64,000 bases of DNA from Apoda limacodes (Eukaryota; Arthropoda; Insecta; Lepidoptera; Limacodidae), in the NCBI GenBank assembly GCA_946406115.1, contig OX291561.1:7866273-7930272 (forward strand), given 5' to 3'. The number at the start of each line of letters is the position of its first letter. The stretch's first letter is position 1. The notes beneath the pieces are model-generated. The model made no database searches. It saw only the letters and a program-made list of their open reading frames with translations, and was not told where the DNA came from. Positions 22,079 through 34,205 of the stretch are shown here, one piece after another. The position numbers and the translations under genes are program-made.

Positions 22079-23160
22079 CTGCAAAGGGGGTAGGTTTATT
22101 ATTCTGTCCCAGGTCTTACTACGATAAAGCTATTTATTTACGACGCATTGGACATAATTTAAAGCCACGATGGTCCAGATATACTGTATCATTAGAAGCG
22201 GCGCGGCGATAGGCTAATCCTCGTCACGCAGGACTAAAGTAGTCGGTAAAAAGAGGCTGTCCAACGCATTATGATGAAGATGTGTTGTGTATCCCCCAAC
22301 CCCCCTCTGGAGATAAAAACCGTGAAGTTATACATACATCAAAAAATGCTTTTTAATAGATTTTTTGTAAATAGATAAGATATTAAATCTTTAGAAATTA
22401 CAAGCTAACTGTAAAAAGCTTACAGTTCAGTTGGCTAAGGGATAAGGGATCCCTTAATTAACTACTTTTATAATATTAATATATTACATAGTACATGTTT
22501 TTTGTTGCGACACGAATAAGGATGAAAAGTAGGTAATTCGGATTTATACGGTATGTTTTTAATCGAATCGTACGAAAACACTACATATAATAGTTTTGCC
22601 AAATATTTCATTTGAATTTTTCACACGTTTAGGATATATGTGGTGAGGATGAAAATATTCTGATTATGTCCATGTTCTGTCAAGGAAAGTAATAATAATT
22701 ATAATTATAATAAATAAATAAAGAATAGAAATTGCAAGTTTTTCACTGTTTAAATATTTAAAATACTTTAAAATTAATAAAACGTATGAGTAGATTCAAG
22801 CTTATTATATTTACAATTATGGTATAATAATATTAAATACATAGCTTGATGCATTAATGAAAATCTAACTTTCCTTGCTTGTACAAGTCGAGTACCTACC
22901 TTCCAACCTGCTTTAAGAAAAACTAAATATAATATAAACATAGAATATAGAGTCTAAATAATATAAACCTTCATAATAGGAAACACGCACCTATATAAAA
23001 AAAAAACTACACGTGTTTTTATAAGATTAAAAATTAATTAAAAAAAACTTAGCTCTATATCTTTCTCTGTCCATTAAATTTAAGGGGCCCTTCTAAGAAA
23101 ATTTAGATTTTAGAAGGGATCTTAAAGAATAGTTTGGACATAGTCGAGGACAAAGGCGCG
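22079..23160. other. No gene recognised
   Basis: AT-rich. 22140-22330 has a SINE-like tail (GAGATAAAAACCGTGAAG) similar to 20670. Confidence 0.4.
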
Positions 23161-23164
23161 TTCA

Positions 23165-23182
23165 CACGTGTGTCCTCACGTG
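23165..23182. promoter_or_regulatory. Two CACGTG E-boxes 6 bp apart
   Basis: CACGTG at 23165-23170 and 23177-23182. Paired E-boxes with a 6-7 bp gap are a known CLOCK-CYCLE arrangement. There is no gene beside it, so this is only a motif observation. Confidence 0.3.
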
Positions 23183-24082
23183 GTCCTCCCCGGGGTCAAC
23201 GAACTACCATCAAAAACAATCTGCTCTCATTAGTTCTTTCAGTTGCTTGATTGAGCTTTAAGGAAATTAAACCATTCAGATGCATTTGTGACGTAAATAT
23301 GGGGATCATCTTTTGTTTTATGCAGCTGCACGGTGTTTTTTTTTTAATATGTGTTAAGTAAGATGGATATAGGAAGTTATTATGTGGTTATTTGGTATGG
23401 ATGTCGTTTTAATGTGAAATAAGTAATTAAGACGTTAATTCTACGATATATGACCATTTCATATGCATTGTTCTACTTTTCCAAAAATAAAGCGGTTACA
23501 TTGTTTCTATGATGCATAAAATGCATATACATAATATACATTAAAGTAAAATAATTAAAAATGTTTAAACATTTATTGATATATTTTTATATATCGGTGT
23601 TTGGATTAGACTGAAGACAGTCGAATGTCTAAACATTGGCCAGCTCGACAAACGTCCACTAATTCGCAGTGGGCCAGCGTGGTGGAGGTGGAGGCATAAT
23701 ATATTATAATATAAATTTGAGTAGTTAGGTGGGCCCCTAAGTAGTATTAGCCCAGGGCCCCCAAAACTCACGGTCCGGCCGTGATTATAATAACCGGGAA
23801 TGGTCTCACGCTTACTCTCAAACTATTCTAGCCACGTCTGAGGTTTCGTAGAGCCGAATTCTACGGCCCTCGGGGCACTGACCCCGGACCTTGAAAGGTT
23901 TTTTGATAGATGTACCTTGATTGTCAGGGTTGTAATGGGAATGGTGGGAAGACGGGGACTGTTATTAACGTTGTTGTACAACCGTGAAGAAGGATAATGA
24001 ACTAAGATTTTATATGTAGTGGAGATTATTTTTACGTCTATTTTTAGATTAAGGTCAGGCAATATGCTGCAATTAAAAAAAC
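23183..24082. other. Intergenic with repeat F scrap
   Basis: 23640-23690 (CGCAGTGGGCCAGCGTGGTG) is the reverse of the CCACGCTGGCCCACTGCG motif of a common lepidopteran repeat, also seen at 24978. 23830-23990 is moderately GC-rich with an unrecognised minus frame. Confidence 0.4.
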
Positions 24083-24175
24083 CCAGCCAAGTATGAGTCA
24101 TACACGCAATAAGTTAGGGTTCCGTAGAATGAGAATTAATGCGGATATTTAAGAAACTTGTGAATCGATTTGGTT
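24083..24175 (-). repeat. R1c variant repeat
   Basis: CCAGCCAAGTATGAGTCATA then TAAGTTAGGGTTCCGTAG, as at 13922. Confidence 0.6.
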
Positions 24176-24189
24176 CGTTATAATTTCTA

Positions 24190-24712
24190 TTACAAGTTTT
24201 TTTTTTTTTTTTTTTAATACAACTAAGGTGGCAAACAAGCTTACGGTCCGCCTGATGGTAAGCAGTCACCGTAGCCTATGGACGCTTGCAACACCAGGGG
24301 TATCACTTGCGCGATGCCGACCCTTCAGAAATCTAATAACTTCTTTCTTGAAGAACACCATACTGTAGTCCTTGCAGAAAACCTTGGCAGGGAGCTCATT
24401 CCACAACTTAAGCGTTCGCGGGAGGAAGTTTCTCTGAAACCGCACTGTACGCGACCATTTAGGTTCTAAAGTGTGAGAATGAATTCCCTGCCGATGGCGA
24501 GCGGTGCGATGGTAGAAAGTAGCCGTAGGCATCATTTCGAACAATTCTTCAGAACACAACCCATTGTAAAGGCGGTAGAACACACACAGTGAGGCAAAGT
24601 CTCTCCTCAGACTTAAGGGCTCGATACCGCAAGTGAGTTTGGAATCGTCGACAATTCTCACAGCCCGTCGTTGAACCGAGTCAAAAGGGCCAAGCTGGTA
24701 TCCGGGGTAAAA
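24190..24712 (-). mobile_element. LINE-A 3' end, least decayed copy
   Basis: A jockey-superfamily non-LTR retrotransposon, 5'-truncated at about 24712. The minus strand has an open frame of about 148 codons to a stop at 24266. It begins PGYQLGPFDSVQRRAVRIV and contains CVFYRLYNGLCSEELFEM, LWNELPAKVF and FFKKEVIRFL, the conserved C-terminal region after the RT. The 3' tail ends in an 18-base poly-A (T run 24197-24214). The unbroken frame suggests a fairly recent insertion. Confidence 0.88.
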
Positions 24713-24889
24713 GTATTTATAAAGTTCTTTTATCGTGGTTTTTTTTATTAAAAGTTAGAGGGAGAAGGTCCATACGCCTCGGCGTTAAAACATATAACTT
24801 TTCAACTTCCCAGGAGACCAAACAGCAGGCGGTGGTGCTTACCTTACACCTGCCAACGAAGAAACGAAGTCGCCAGCTTTTTAAGTATA

Positions 24890-25195
24890 TTTTCCTTTAT
24901 CAGCCTCATACGTTCCCACTGTTGAAACATGGCCTCCTCTCAACGACGGTGAATTAGGCTATAGTCTACACGCTGAGCCAGTGCGGATTGTGGACTTTAC
25001 ATATGTTTTTTGTTACATATACCGTTACTGACGATGGTTTTCTTCACCGCAAGGGCAATAGGGCAAAAAAATAATAATCAATGTACTTAAAAAAATTAGA
25101 AAAAGACTTATTAATAAACGCGAGGCTTGAACCTACGCCAGTCAGGACGCAAGGCGAAATCGAAACTCCTGGGCCACCACTAACTTTGGCTAGGT
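24890..25195 (-). mobile_element. SINE, tRNA-headed, with repeat-F body
   Basis: On the minus strand the head carries a B-box-like GTTCAAGCCT (25125-25135) and GGTGGCCCAGGAG (25173-25185) in A-box position. The body includes GGTGAAGAAAACCATCGTC and the segment CCACAATCCGCACTGGCTCA. These blocks are common in lepidopteran SINEs. Confidence 0.6.
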
Positions 25196-27789
25196 ATATA
25201 TTTATGATTTTTTTTCTTCTTCCTTCTATTGTTTTATTAATGTTAATAAGTTAAACATATGTTAGATCGCAAGTACCTACTATAGTTTTAGAAATCTCGA
25301 AAACTATTCGGGCGTTATTCTTGGATTGTTTTTTTTGTTGAACTTATCTGTCAATCCCAGTAGTTCCACCGCCTAATCTGTGCTTACATCGTGCCTTCGG
25401 TATTCAGGGCAGAGAAGAACCTCAGGAATCATAAACCTGTACTGCAGTGGCTGCACTGATATAACTCGGGAAAAAGGCCAGCCACAGGTGTAGCTGGATC
25501 AATATCTGTCGGTACATGTGTAAATATAACTATAGTACGTTAAAAAGCCTTGCGCATTTTAACATAGCTTAGTCTCGCATCTCCTGCGTTAACAAGTATC
25601 CAACTATGGATATTTCCTTGATTCTTTTAAGAGTCAGGGGTAGGGACAAGGAAGGATAAATAATACTTTTAAACCGATCGAGAGGTCCTACGGGATAAGG
25701 GTTTTCTGTAGGTGAAACCGGAGGGCACTTTTAGTCCACTATGACCTTAAGGAACTACAGAATCTATTTGCTTAACTCAAGTAATAACGGTGTTAAAAAT
25801 AAATTTATTTATCAAATAATCAAAATCAAGAAACTTTTATTTATTTTTGCAATATGAACAACTTTAGTTCTCAGAAAAGGGAATTGTGCGCGCGCACGCA
25901 GCGTGACGGACAGACGTACAGACGTTTTGTGATTGCAGACGCATTGCAAATTATAGGGGAAACCAGTGCGCAGTTGCTAACTTAAGTAGTTACATTACCT
26001 GCTTACTTACAGTTTTGATAAAGAGCTTGAGCTAGGTCGATAGTTAAGTAAAGTACACATTACGGGTAAAGGAAATGACTTTTGATAATTATGTGTGCAC
26101 CTACGCAACGCGCACACACGCAAAAACAAGCGTCTCTTATCTTAGTAAAGTAAGATACTTACTTGAGTACTTTTTTGTCAACTAAGATGGAAGTATTGGG
26201 AGCCGACAATGAAAGTGGGTTTATAAAAATGTTTTAGATTAGACAAGCCACTCGGTCGAAAACACAAGTTAGGAATGGCTAGATTTTGTGTGTGTGTATA
26301 TGTTATATCTGTATGAAAGTGACAGACGTGTAGATATCCCAAGTGCCCTGTCATCAATACCAGAGATGTCTTAAACACTTATGATATTATGTCTCTTTTA
26401 TATACCTACCTTTATACTTACCACAAAATACGGTGTACGTTCGCTACCTTGAAGTCAATCAAGAAGTAAAATTGATAGCTTATGTGTTATTATCACGCGG
26501 TAGTGACAAAAGTTCCTGTGATACCCTTGGTTTTCCTTAAAAAAAAACGAGTTGCACTCCGGGAGTGCCGGCAGAAGTGAAAACCTTTACACACGATTCG
26601 CGCTTAACACTCAAATATGTCACAAGACATGTCTTTGACATTGTCAAGAAATAATAATGTTTGTTTATTTAATTTTTTGACGTAGTATATTTGACATCGC
26701 AATATGTCATAGAATTAAAATTCCGTATCCAACCTCCCTGTACTACTCATAATCGCGAATACAAAAAATAAAAATTATAATAGGCGTGGCATTACGGTTT
26801 CCGTCTTACGAATTTCCACGATTAGGACACGTGACCTGACGCGAGTTTATCATTTTTTACCCATACCAAAAAAAGTGCACAACGCCGCTAAAGAAGTTTT
26901 CACTTCAAAAATGTAAATAAATGTTGAAAATCGTAATGATTCAGCCTAGACCAGAGGTGATAGAGTAGTGGTAGGAAGAGAAGCAGGAAATCGAGGAATT
27001 CTAAAAAATCGTATTTTATAATTGAGGTAAAAAAGTAATAGGCTTGTAAATGAATATCTAAGACAAAAATAAGCTAATAAGTGTTTACGCATAAAACTGC
27101 GTGTCAAAATTCCTTCGCGACGCAACGGTGCAACGAAGGGACTTGTTTGTTTGGCACAAGTGTATATATAAGATCTTTTATCCCAGTTAACCTAGATGTT
27201 TCTGTAGGAATACCACTGCCAAGCTGCGGGAAAACCTTATTTTACTACAAAACTGAGAGTGAGTAGAAATTATTTGTGTTTGCGTGTACAATCCTCGACT
27301 TCAACGTCACTTTTCATCAGGTGAGATGCATTAAACGTACTTAAATTTAATATATTTAAAAAACACTGATCGGGGCGGGCCTGGGGCTGGCAAAATTTGT
27401 ACATACGGACATGTCGAATCTAATACAACCATCTCGTTTTTCCTGTTGGTAAATAAAGCAGTTTCGTAGGGGTTTAGTCGTAAAAAAATCGATTTTAGAA
27501 AGATATATGACAGCAGCAGCAGTAAGTAAATTTAAAGAAAAACATGAAGGAGATACACCTACATAAACTACCAAAGCCTAATACAATCTTTTTAGTAGTT
27601 GAATTTCCAACTCTATGCATTTAAAAATAAAAAAATAATAATAAAATTATAGCAACTTAAAGAAGACCCTACTAGTTCATTATAAAGTTCAAATTAAATT
27701 AGATCACAGCAAATTAAATCAAATCAGCTGTTGCATTTCCCGCGCAGCTGCCAGTGTGTCCACCACGCGCGCTCTTGCTGAACGCATGC
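25196..27789. other. Intergenic, mostly unassigned
   Basis: AT-rich with a few GC patches. An 11-bp inverted pair GAAGTGAAAAC / GTTTTCACTTC brackets 26574-26907 and may be a worn MITE. 25630-25760 and 27100-27250 show nothing I can name. Confidence 0.4.
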
Positions 27790-27889
27790 GCACGGATTTA
27801 CCGCCCTTTTGCTGCTAAGGTGTTTCGTGTAGCGAAGTTTTACGTTCGTTTCGGAAAATAAAATAGAAGAATTGGATTTGACGAAATAA
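27790..27889 (+). promoter_or_regulatory. Candidate promoter and non-coding first exon
   Basis: 27730-27860 is CpG-rich with ACGCATGCGCAC (NRF1/Ewg-like) and CAGCTG boxes. It leads to ...GACGAAATAA followed by GTGAGTTTTTG, a good splice donor (GT at 27890). Translation of the leader gives no long ATG frame, so it would be 5' UTR. No matching downstream coding exon was found. Confidence 0.35.
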
Positions 27890-28092
27890 GTGAGTTTTTG
27901 TTTGGTTTTTACAACACTTTTTGAGAAATATTTACTGTAGAATATCCATAATGGTAGTGTGTAATATTATTTTTTCTTTTATTTGAAAACTCATTATGAA
28001 AGGTTATAAGGGAATCAATCACAATTGATAAATTGAAGGGTGTTAAGATTCAGCAATCTTATAGAGTCTTAAAAGGAACTGAAACTTGTAAA

Positions 28093-28527
28093 AATCGGCC
28101 AAGTGCGAGTTGGACTCGCGCACAAAGGGTTCCGTACCGCTATAAAACGATAAAAAAATCACGTTTGTTGTATGGGTAATGTAAATATTTGTTTTAATTC
28201 AATTATTTATTTTTAAAGTGAGTATATAACTACATATTCTGTGAATATTTTAAGCGTCCTGTTGCCGTTATCAATATCGAGCAAAATCGAGTAAAAAAAA
28301 TTTCGTTTATTGTATGGGAGTCCCCTTAAATATCTATTATATTCTGTTTTTTAGTATTTGTTGTTATAGCGGCAAAAGAAATACATCTTCTGTGAAAATT
28401 TCATCTGTCTAACTATCATGGTTCATGAGATACAGCCTGGTGACAGACGGACGGACGGACGGACGGACAGCGGAGTCTTAGTAATAGGGTTTTGCTAATT
28501 GACCTTAGGGTACGGAACCCTAAAAAA
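28093..28527 (-). repeat. R1 repeat, full-length
   Basis: Both ends are present: CGGCCAAGTGCGAGTTGG / GGGTTCCGTACC on the left and GGTACGGAACCCTAAAAA on the right. The reversed CCGTCCGTCCG block (28449-28470) and the CTCCCATACAA motif are inside. Confidence 0.85.
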
Positions 28528-28849
28528 TGCATGAACAAAATACGGTAGGTATTTTCAATGCCTCGCCACGTAATTTCCTCAGCGATAAAACATCATACAA
28601 CCTTGAAATATAGCAGTAACTAAAACCGCATCATCTTCGGGTATGAGGCTCACGCTGACGGCTATGATACAGCACCAGCTGATTTGATTCATTAATGATA
28701 TAGTAATTGCTAATTTAATAATAATATTTAATAAATTATTATGAATAATTAGTAATACATACATTATTAAACGTAATGCAGTAGCGTTGCTTCATTATTA
28801 CCTGCTTTGGAAATTATACTATGTGGTATAGTCATAAGAAGCAAAAAAA

Positions 28850-29185
28850 CCGGCCAAGTGCGATTTAGACTCGCGCACAGAGGATTCCGTACCTACCACC
28901 ATTTACGTAATTTACAAACATAAACAAAAAAAAAGTGTGACGCTAAGCGGTCACCCATCCAAGTTCTGACCTAGCCCGAAGTTGCTTAACTTTGAATATC
29001 GTTTCCAACAAACAAATGTGTTACTGTTTCTCCCAATGATAAGCTAGATGACAGCACCGGTTATTTCAAATAGTAATGGTTTGGGCCCGTCTCAAACTAA
29101 GCTGGTTTTTATTATTTGTGATTATACTTAAGAGTTCACCTATTTTTCACTGCAAGTTTCTGTTTTTACGATACGAAAAAATATA
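28850..29185 (-). mobile_element. SINE with 5S rRNA-derived head and R1 tail
   Basis: On the minus strand 28993-28947 reads AAGTTAAGCAACTTCGGGC ... ACTTGGATGGGTGACCGC, matching the 5S rRNA internal control region (box A AAGTTAAGC, box C GGATGGGTGACC). It continues through GCTTAGCG, a T-rich linker and GTACGGAATCCTCTG to the R1 3' tail TCGCACTTGGCCGG plus poly-T. The 5' part (29185-28994) is shared with the copy at 34982. Confidence 0.75.
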
Positions 29186-29775
29186 TCAGTCATTAGAAGT
29201 TCCATAGATATAGATATGGTATGTATACAGACTGTCCAGGGAGTCATAAAGCCTGAATGTCAACAACTGTTGCTGCGATCTGCGAACCATGAAAATCCAC
29301 ATAAACAAACTCAACACTTGGTATGAGCCTTTGGAAATAAGTGGTTCTTTGGTTGTTTGTAAAATGATAGGGCTCTGAAAGGCTTGTTATATCTGAGTAG
29401 GCAATGTACCCTGAGGGCAACCGCTACCTGAGTTGTATTGTATCACTCACTGCGCCACCACCGCAATCAATGACCACAAATAGCATACAGTGTTAGGTTA
29501 TTTAAAGGTTATATAGAATATAGCTTTATTTTTTAGCTGTGTGCTGAAAGGAAAAGTGTCATTGTCTACATTTGGATACTTGTTATAGTTTTGACGGCTC
29601 CATGGCGTTGTTAGTTTTGTGCATGCTTGCGGATCTGAGGGGTACTGATTTGATCCTCGCACAGGAGAAACATTTAAGTGATAATAATATGTATTTGTTT
29701 TTAGTCCGGTAGTTTTGTATATGTAAATATGATATGTATATGTTTACAAAAAACAAGTATTTGTATTTCGTAAAA
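29186..29775. other. No gene recognised
   Basis: Mixed composition, no repeats I can name. Confidence 0.4.
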
Positions 29776-31024
29776 CCTAGGCAGCGAGCGCATTCCACAA
29801 CCTTAGTGTTCGCAGAAGGAAATATCACTGAAACCGCACTGTACATGACCATTTAGGTTCTAAGGTGTGAGGATGAATTTCTTGCCGATGGTGAGCGGTG
29901 TGATGGTAGAAAGTAGCCGTGGGCATCATTCTGAACAATTCCTCAGAACACATCCCATTATACAAGCGGTAGCGGTGAGTTTGGGATCGTCGATAATTCT
30001 TGCAGCCCGTGGTTGAACAGAGTCAAAAGGGCCAAGCTGGTAGCCAGGTATTTGAGACACAAGTTCTCCGCGCTTTTTCTCTACATCGGAACGAGGGGTG
30101 TTTGCACGGCCGTGTAATAAGGTCATCTGCATAGTGATGTATGATGTCGATGTCCAACATGTCATTGATATGCAGTAGAAACGGCGTAGGAGACAGCACA
30201 GAACCTTGTGGGACACCAGCATTAATGTCCATGCTATCAGAGCAACTACCGTAAACTACGGCTCGTATGCGCCTGCCCGACAAAAAGCTAGCGGTCGGCT
30301 AATTTCCACAAACCATCGGGCACTCCGTAAGATGGCAACTTCGATAGAAGACCCCTATGCCAGACCTGATAGAACGCCTTCGCTATGTCCAGGGTAAATG
30401 CCAATGACTCCCCCTGACTATCAATAGCTTATGCCCATCGGTGTATGAGATACACTAGAAGTTCACCAGTCGATCGACCCTGGCGATAGCCATTTGACGG
30501 TCGCTGATCAGGTCGTGTTTTTCTAGGTATCTTAGAAGCTGTGTGTGGATCACACGCTCCACCACCTTGCAGAGGAGAGAGTTAATTGCGAGTGGCCTGT
30601 AAATGGATCTGATCTATCGCCCTTTTTGGGCACCGGGTGCACATTCGCAGTCTTCCATGAAGACGGAAATTGCCTAATTTCGTAGGAGACTGCGAAGAGG
30701 CGCGGGAGTACAGGACACAACTCAGGCGCACTTTGTTTAAGTAGCACTGCTAGTATACCTTCTGGCCCACTCGACTTATGAACATTTTGAGAAAGCAACG
30801 CCCGCCGAACCTCCTGCTGTGTTATGGAGATTTCTGGCATTCTCTTACTGCCGTGGTGTATAGTAGGTGGTACAGGGCATTCGTCGTTCATGTTCGAGTT
30901 TGAGGCAATATTCAAAGCTAAACAACGTTGGGCGTGGTCACTACTTGGATGGGTGGCGCATTTTTCTGCGCTCCTTCGTGTTTCGGGCGGCACGTAAAAC
31001 TGTCGGTCCTGGCTGTTTGTCATA
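29776..31024 (-). pseudogene. LINE-A, longest copy, with reverse-transcriptase motifs
   Basis: Going 5' to 3' on the minus strand: PEISITQQEVRRALLSQNVHKSSGPEGI (the RT entry block, about 30845-30760), QFPSSWKTANVHPVPKKGD (30680-30620), then after a decayed middle DINAGVPQGSVLSPTPFLL and HHYADD (30225-30115, the catalytic region), and finally PGYQLGPFDSVQ at about 30050 leading into the C-terminal segment to 29776. Several frameshifts and stops break it, and the segment between the RT core and the C-terminus is shortened. Non-LTR retrotransposon of the jockey superfamily, inactive. Confidence 0.9.
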
Positions 31025-31667
31025 TAACAGCAGTCAATAAGCCAAATCAGAGTGTGACCCTAGTATACTCATTACTTTATGGTATTTTAGTTTAATCGAC
31101 CATCGATTTAGCTTGTATAACGCAGGCAACACTAGATTTGACAGCTATTTTTTTGAATTTTCGGTTGCAATTCAGTTGAAATTTTTTAGCGGGATCGCCC
31201 CTGGTCTGTACGATAAGCGGTTTAGGGTGTGCGTTGATCCTACAGTCTGTCATTCAGTACTAAGCATTTTATATGTATAAATTATTATTTATTGTTTGTA
31301 CCAAAAGTATAGGCTTCAATTAATGAAATGCAATATCAATATATTTTCGACATTACTTCCGTATGCAAGTAAGTTATGAAGTATGTTATTACATTTCTCT
31401 TAGAATGGAAATAGACATACGAGGTCGATGACCGGTATGTACAGAGATCACGTTACGTTATCGCCGTACATACCTACGTTTGTTTGCGCAATATTTAAAT
31501 GCATTTTCTTGACGGTCGCAGCGCAGACGACATAATGCATTTTAGATAAGGAATCTAATCTGTGGTTATTTTTTTTTATTTAACTTACTGATGATATTGA
31601 CAGATAGTTTATCTATACCTACCTATATGACGTCAGAGTCAAATAATGTGGTATTTGTTTATTTGCT
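31025..31667. other. No gene recognised
   Basis: Contains a CRE palindrome TGACGTCA at 31628-31635; otherwise unassigned. Confidence 0.4.
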
Positions 31668-32074
31668 TTTTAGGGTTCCGTACCTTAAAAGGAATCCGTA
31701 TAGGATCAGTTTGTTGTGCGTCTGTCAAGACCCTTTTTGGCAGGAACGTGTGAAGTTAGCAAGTTAGAATTAATATCGAGTACTAAGGTCTACGGTCCCT
31801 TGAAGCTGTACAAGAATCAAGCTGCTAAGTCAATACAATAAAAAATATGTCCGAAATACGGTCATTATAGTCGCATATTTTGACATTTACAAATAAATCA
31901 AAAACGGGTACTTCCCGTTGACATAGAATCATAAAATTTGGCAAGAAGCAAGGTCATAGAAAATAAAATCCAAAAACTGACAATTAAGGCATAAAACTGT
32001 AAGACTTGATTTCGAGAAGAAAGAACCATACGGAACCCTTGGTGCGCGAGCCAGACTCGCACTGGCCGGTTTTC
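31668..32074 (+). repeat. R1b repeat, full-length
   Basis: TTAGGGTTCCGTACCTTAAA start, GGATCAGTTTGTTGTGCG, and end ATACGGAACCCTTGGTGCGC ... GACTCGCACTGGCCGG. Confidence 0.8.
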
Positions 32075-32777
32075 TCGCATTGATGTTGATTGTCAAAAAA
32101 TTACAGCAAAAAAATAAATTGTTGCATTTGACGGCATTAAGATTAATGTTGTTGTAGGCATTTATTTAATTTTTAGTGAAGTTTTTAATACATTTTCGTT
32201 CCCTGGATGATAATTTTCCAAAGAGTATCTTACACCAACACTGACTTAACAGAACTGATCGTTTTAAAAGTGTTGACTACAAAATGATTCAACTTTTTAA
32301 TTTACTCAACATTCCTTTGCCTTCTTATCAGACGTAGTTTAGACGGAACAACATTCGTTACAACACACAAAACAAGAAAAATGGTAATTTAGTGTGTTTT
32401 TGGGTGTTTATGTTTATGCGTTGTGATAAGACTGATTCTTTTTTTTGTGAGAGTAGCGAGAAATACCTGGTAGGTAAACTTAATTAACAATAAATAAATT
32501 GTATTTAATATGTGGTTATAAAACAGAATAATTAATATTATTAGGATAAGGTTGCATTTACTTGGTCCTGGATGAATATGATGAGGGGCTGAACAAGTAA
32601 TCAATGCAGACCGACCGAAAAGCGATAGGGAAGAATTGTAAATACTCACTATATCGAGTATCTAGTTTGACTTTTATTTATTTTGCGTCTTTAAGTATGA
32701 CTTTTCAGTTTTTTTTTCCGTATGACTTGTACAGTGTGGGTGATGCAGCCATAACTGCTCTCGTGAGGACTTTTGGG
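32075..32777. other. No gene recognised
   Basis: AT-rich; short open frames only. Confidence 0.45.
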
Positions 32778-32900
32778 GCGAGATTCTGAAGGAGTCTCAG
32801 CCCATGTAGCGCCCAACGCTCAAGGGCTCCCCGCGGGGGGAGTATCGACTTGGGTAGTCGCTCTTGGGGCCCGTCCCTTCGACCAGTGTGAGCCTCGAAA
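32778..32900 (+). repeat. Repeat E copy 1
   Basis: GCGAGATTCTGAAGGAGTCT CAGCCC then TAGCGCCCAACGCTCAAGGG is shared almost exactly with 51401-51455. The GC-rich continuation (CCCCGCGGGG) is only here. Possibly a LINE fragment. Confidence 0.55.
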
Positions 32901-33879
32901 TTTTTTTTTATTATTTTCAGATAAAAAAAATTATGCGCTAAACAGGAAATATATTTTAAAAGTTGTCTAGCAAACGCAGTCTCTCTATAATATATCTTTA
33001 TATTGTTAGAGATATTTCAAGTCTTACATTCGATCGGAATTGGTATTTTTAACAAATGTAAGGTCTTTGGTGGTTCAGCAATATCTTAGGCTTTATTTCA
33101 GTTGAGTTTTTCTGTCCGTCACTTTCAGGTATAAAATAAATGAACGACTGATTGACATATAATGAAAAATTAAACTTTCAATGTCTATAAAAATTTAAGA
33201 AAATAATGAAAGCAACTTGTTATTGGATAAAAAAGTACCTTTTTCTTTATACTTTTTACTGTTTTTTTCTAGGTTATTATAATTAATTACATAATCAAAA
33301 AAAAACCGAATAACAGAGAGAGAAAAAGAAATATTGCAGATTATAAACCTTGATTGCATTTCTAAGACATATCTAACATACGAAACCCCTTACAATAGGG
33401 TGCGCGATTAATTTTTATGCTCTCATAAAATAAAAAAAATCATGTTCATTACAAAATGTATGGTCGTGCATACAGTACACCTTTCTGTAAAATCTCATCA
33501 TAATTGATGCAAGTATGGCAAAGTTGTAATTTTTTTTCAAGCTGTTATTTATTTTCACTTGTTCCAAATCTTTTATGTTAAATTTGACCCAATTGCCGGT
33601 GTTTGATTGAGTTTTTGGTGAGCCTATCGCGTAACACTGCTTTTGGCGCAGTGTATCTGGTTGGTCAGGTGGCTTAGTAAACCTGCCTATATCCTATACC
33701 TCATTAATTATCAGCTTTAAAGTAAAAAGCGGTAAAATAAAAGACCTGGGGCAGAATAATGCTAGTTTCTGAAAGACTATTAGACGTAAGTCAGGATTGG
33801 ACAGGGGGATACAGAACAAAAAATTAACGATTTTCGATTGTGTGTGATGTGTGATCCTGTGAGATCTTGCTTCTTGCCA
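32901..33879. other. No gene recognised
   Basis: AT-rich. 33745-33835 resembles, in reverse, 21835-22110 (CAATCCTGACT, TTCTGCCCCAGGTC), so an unnamed repeat is shared. Confidence 0.4.
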
Positions 33880-34048
33880 AATTATGGGTTTATAAGATTC
33901 TTCAAAAAAGAAGTTATTAGATATTTGAAGGGTCAGCAATGCGCGAGTGATGAAGCGCCCAGATGTTGCAAGCATCCATAAGCTGCGGTGACCGCTAACC
34001 ATGAGCCGGACCGCAAGTTTGTTAGCCACCTTAGTGGTATTATAAAAA
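33880..34048 (+). mobile_element. LINE-A 3' end
   Basis: GATTCTTCAAAAAAGAAG, GCAAGCATCCATAAGCTGCG, GACCGCTAACCATGAGCCGG and TTAGCCACCTTAGTGGTAT. Confidence 0.8.
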
Positions 34049-34154
34049 ATTTACAGCAATAAAATGAGCTGACTTAGAAGCTTGACTATTTTATAGCTCT
34101 TAGGAGCCGTAGACCTAGGATTTCATATTAATTTCAACTTAATACCTCCATGCT

Positions 34155-34205
34155 TTCCTATAGAAAAAGGGTCTTGACAGACGACAAACGGACAACGAAA
34201 CCTAG
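34155..34205 (-). repeat. R1b scrap
   Basis: AAAAAGGGTCTTGACAGACG and ACAACGAAACC match the reverse of the R1b 5' part. Confidence 0.45.

Noticed and set aside
28947..28993. 5S rRNA gene
   Set aside because: Only the internal control region is present, fused to SINE sequence.
29583..30283. Separate small genes from the several minus frames here
   Set aside because: They are broken pieces of one LINE-A copy.
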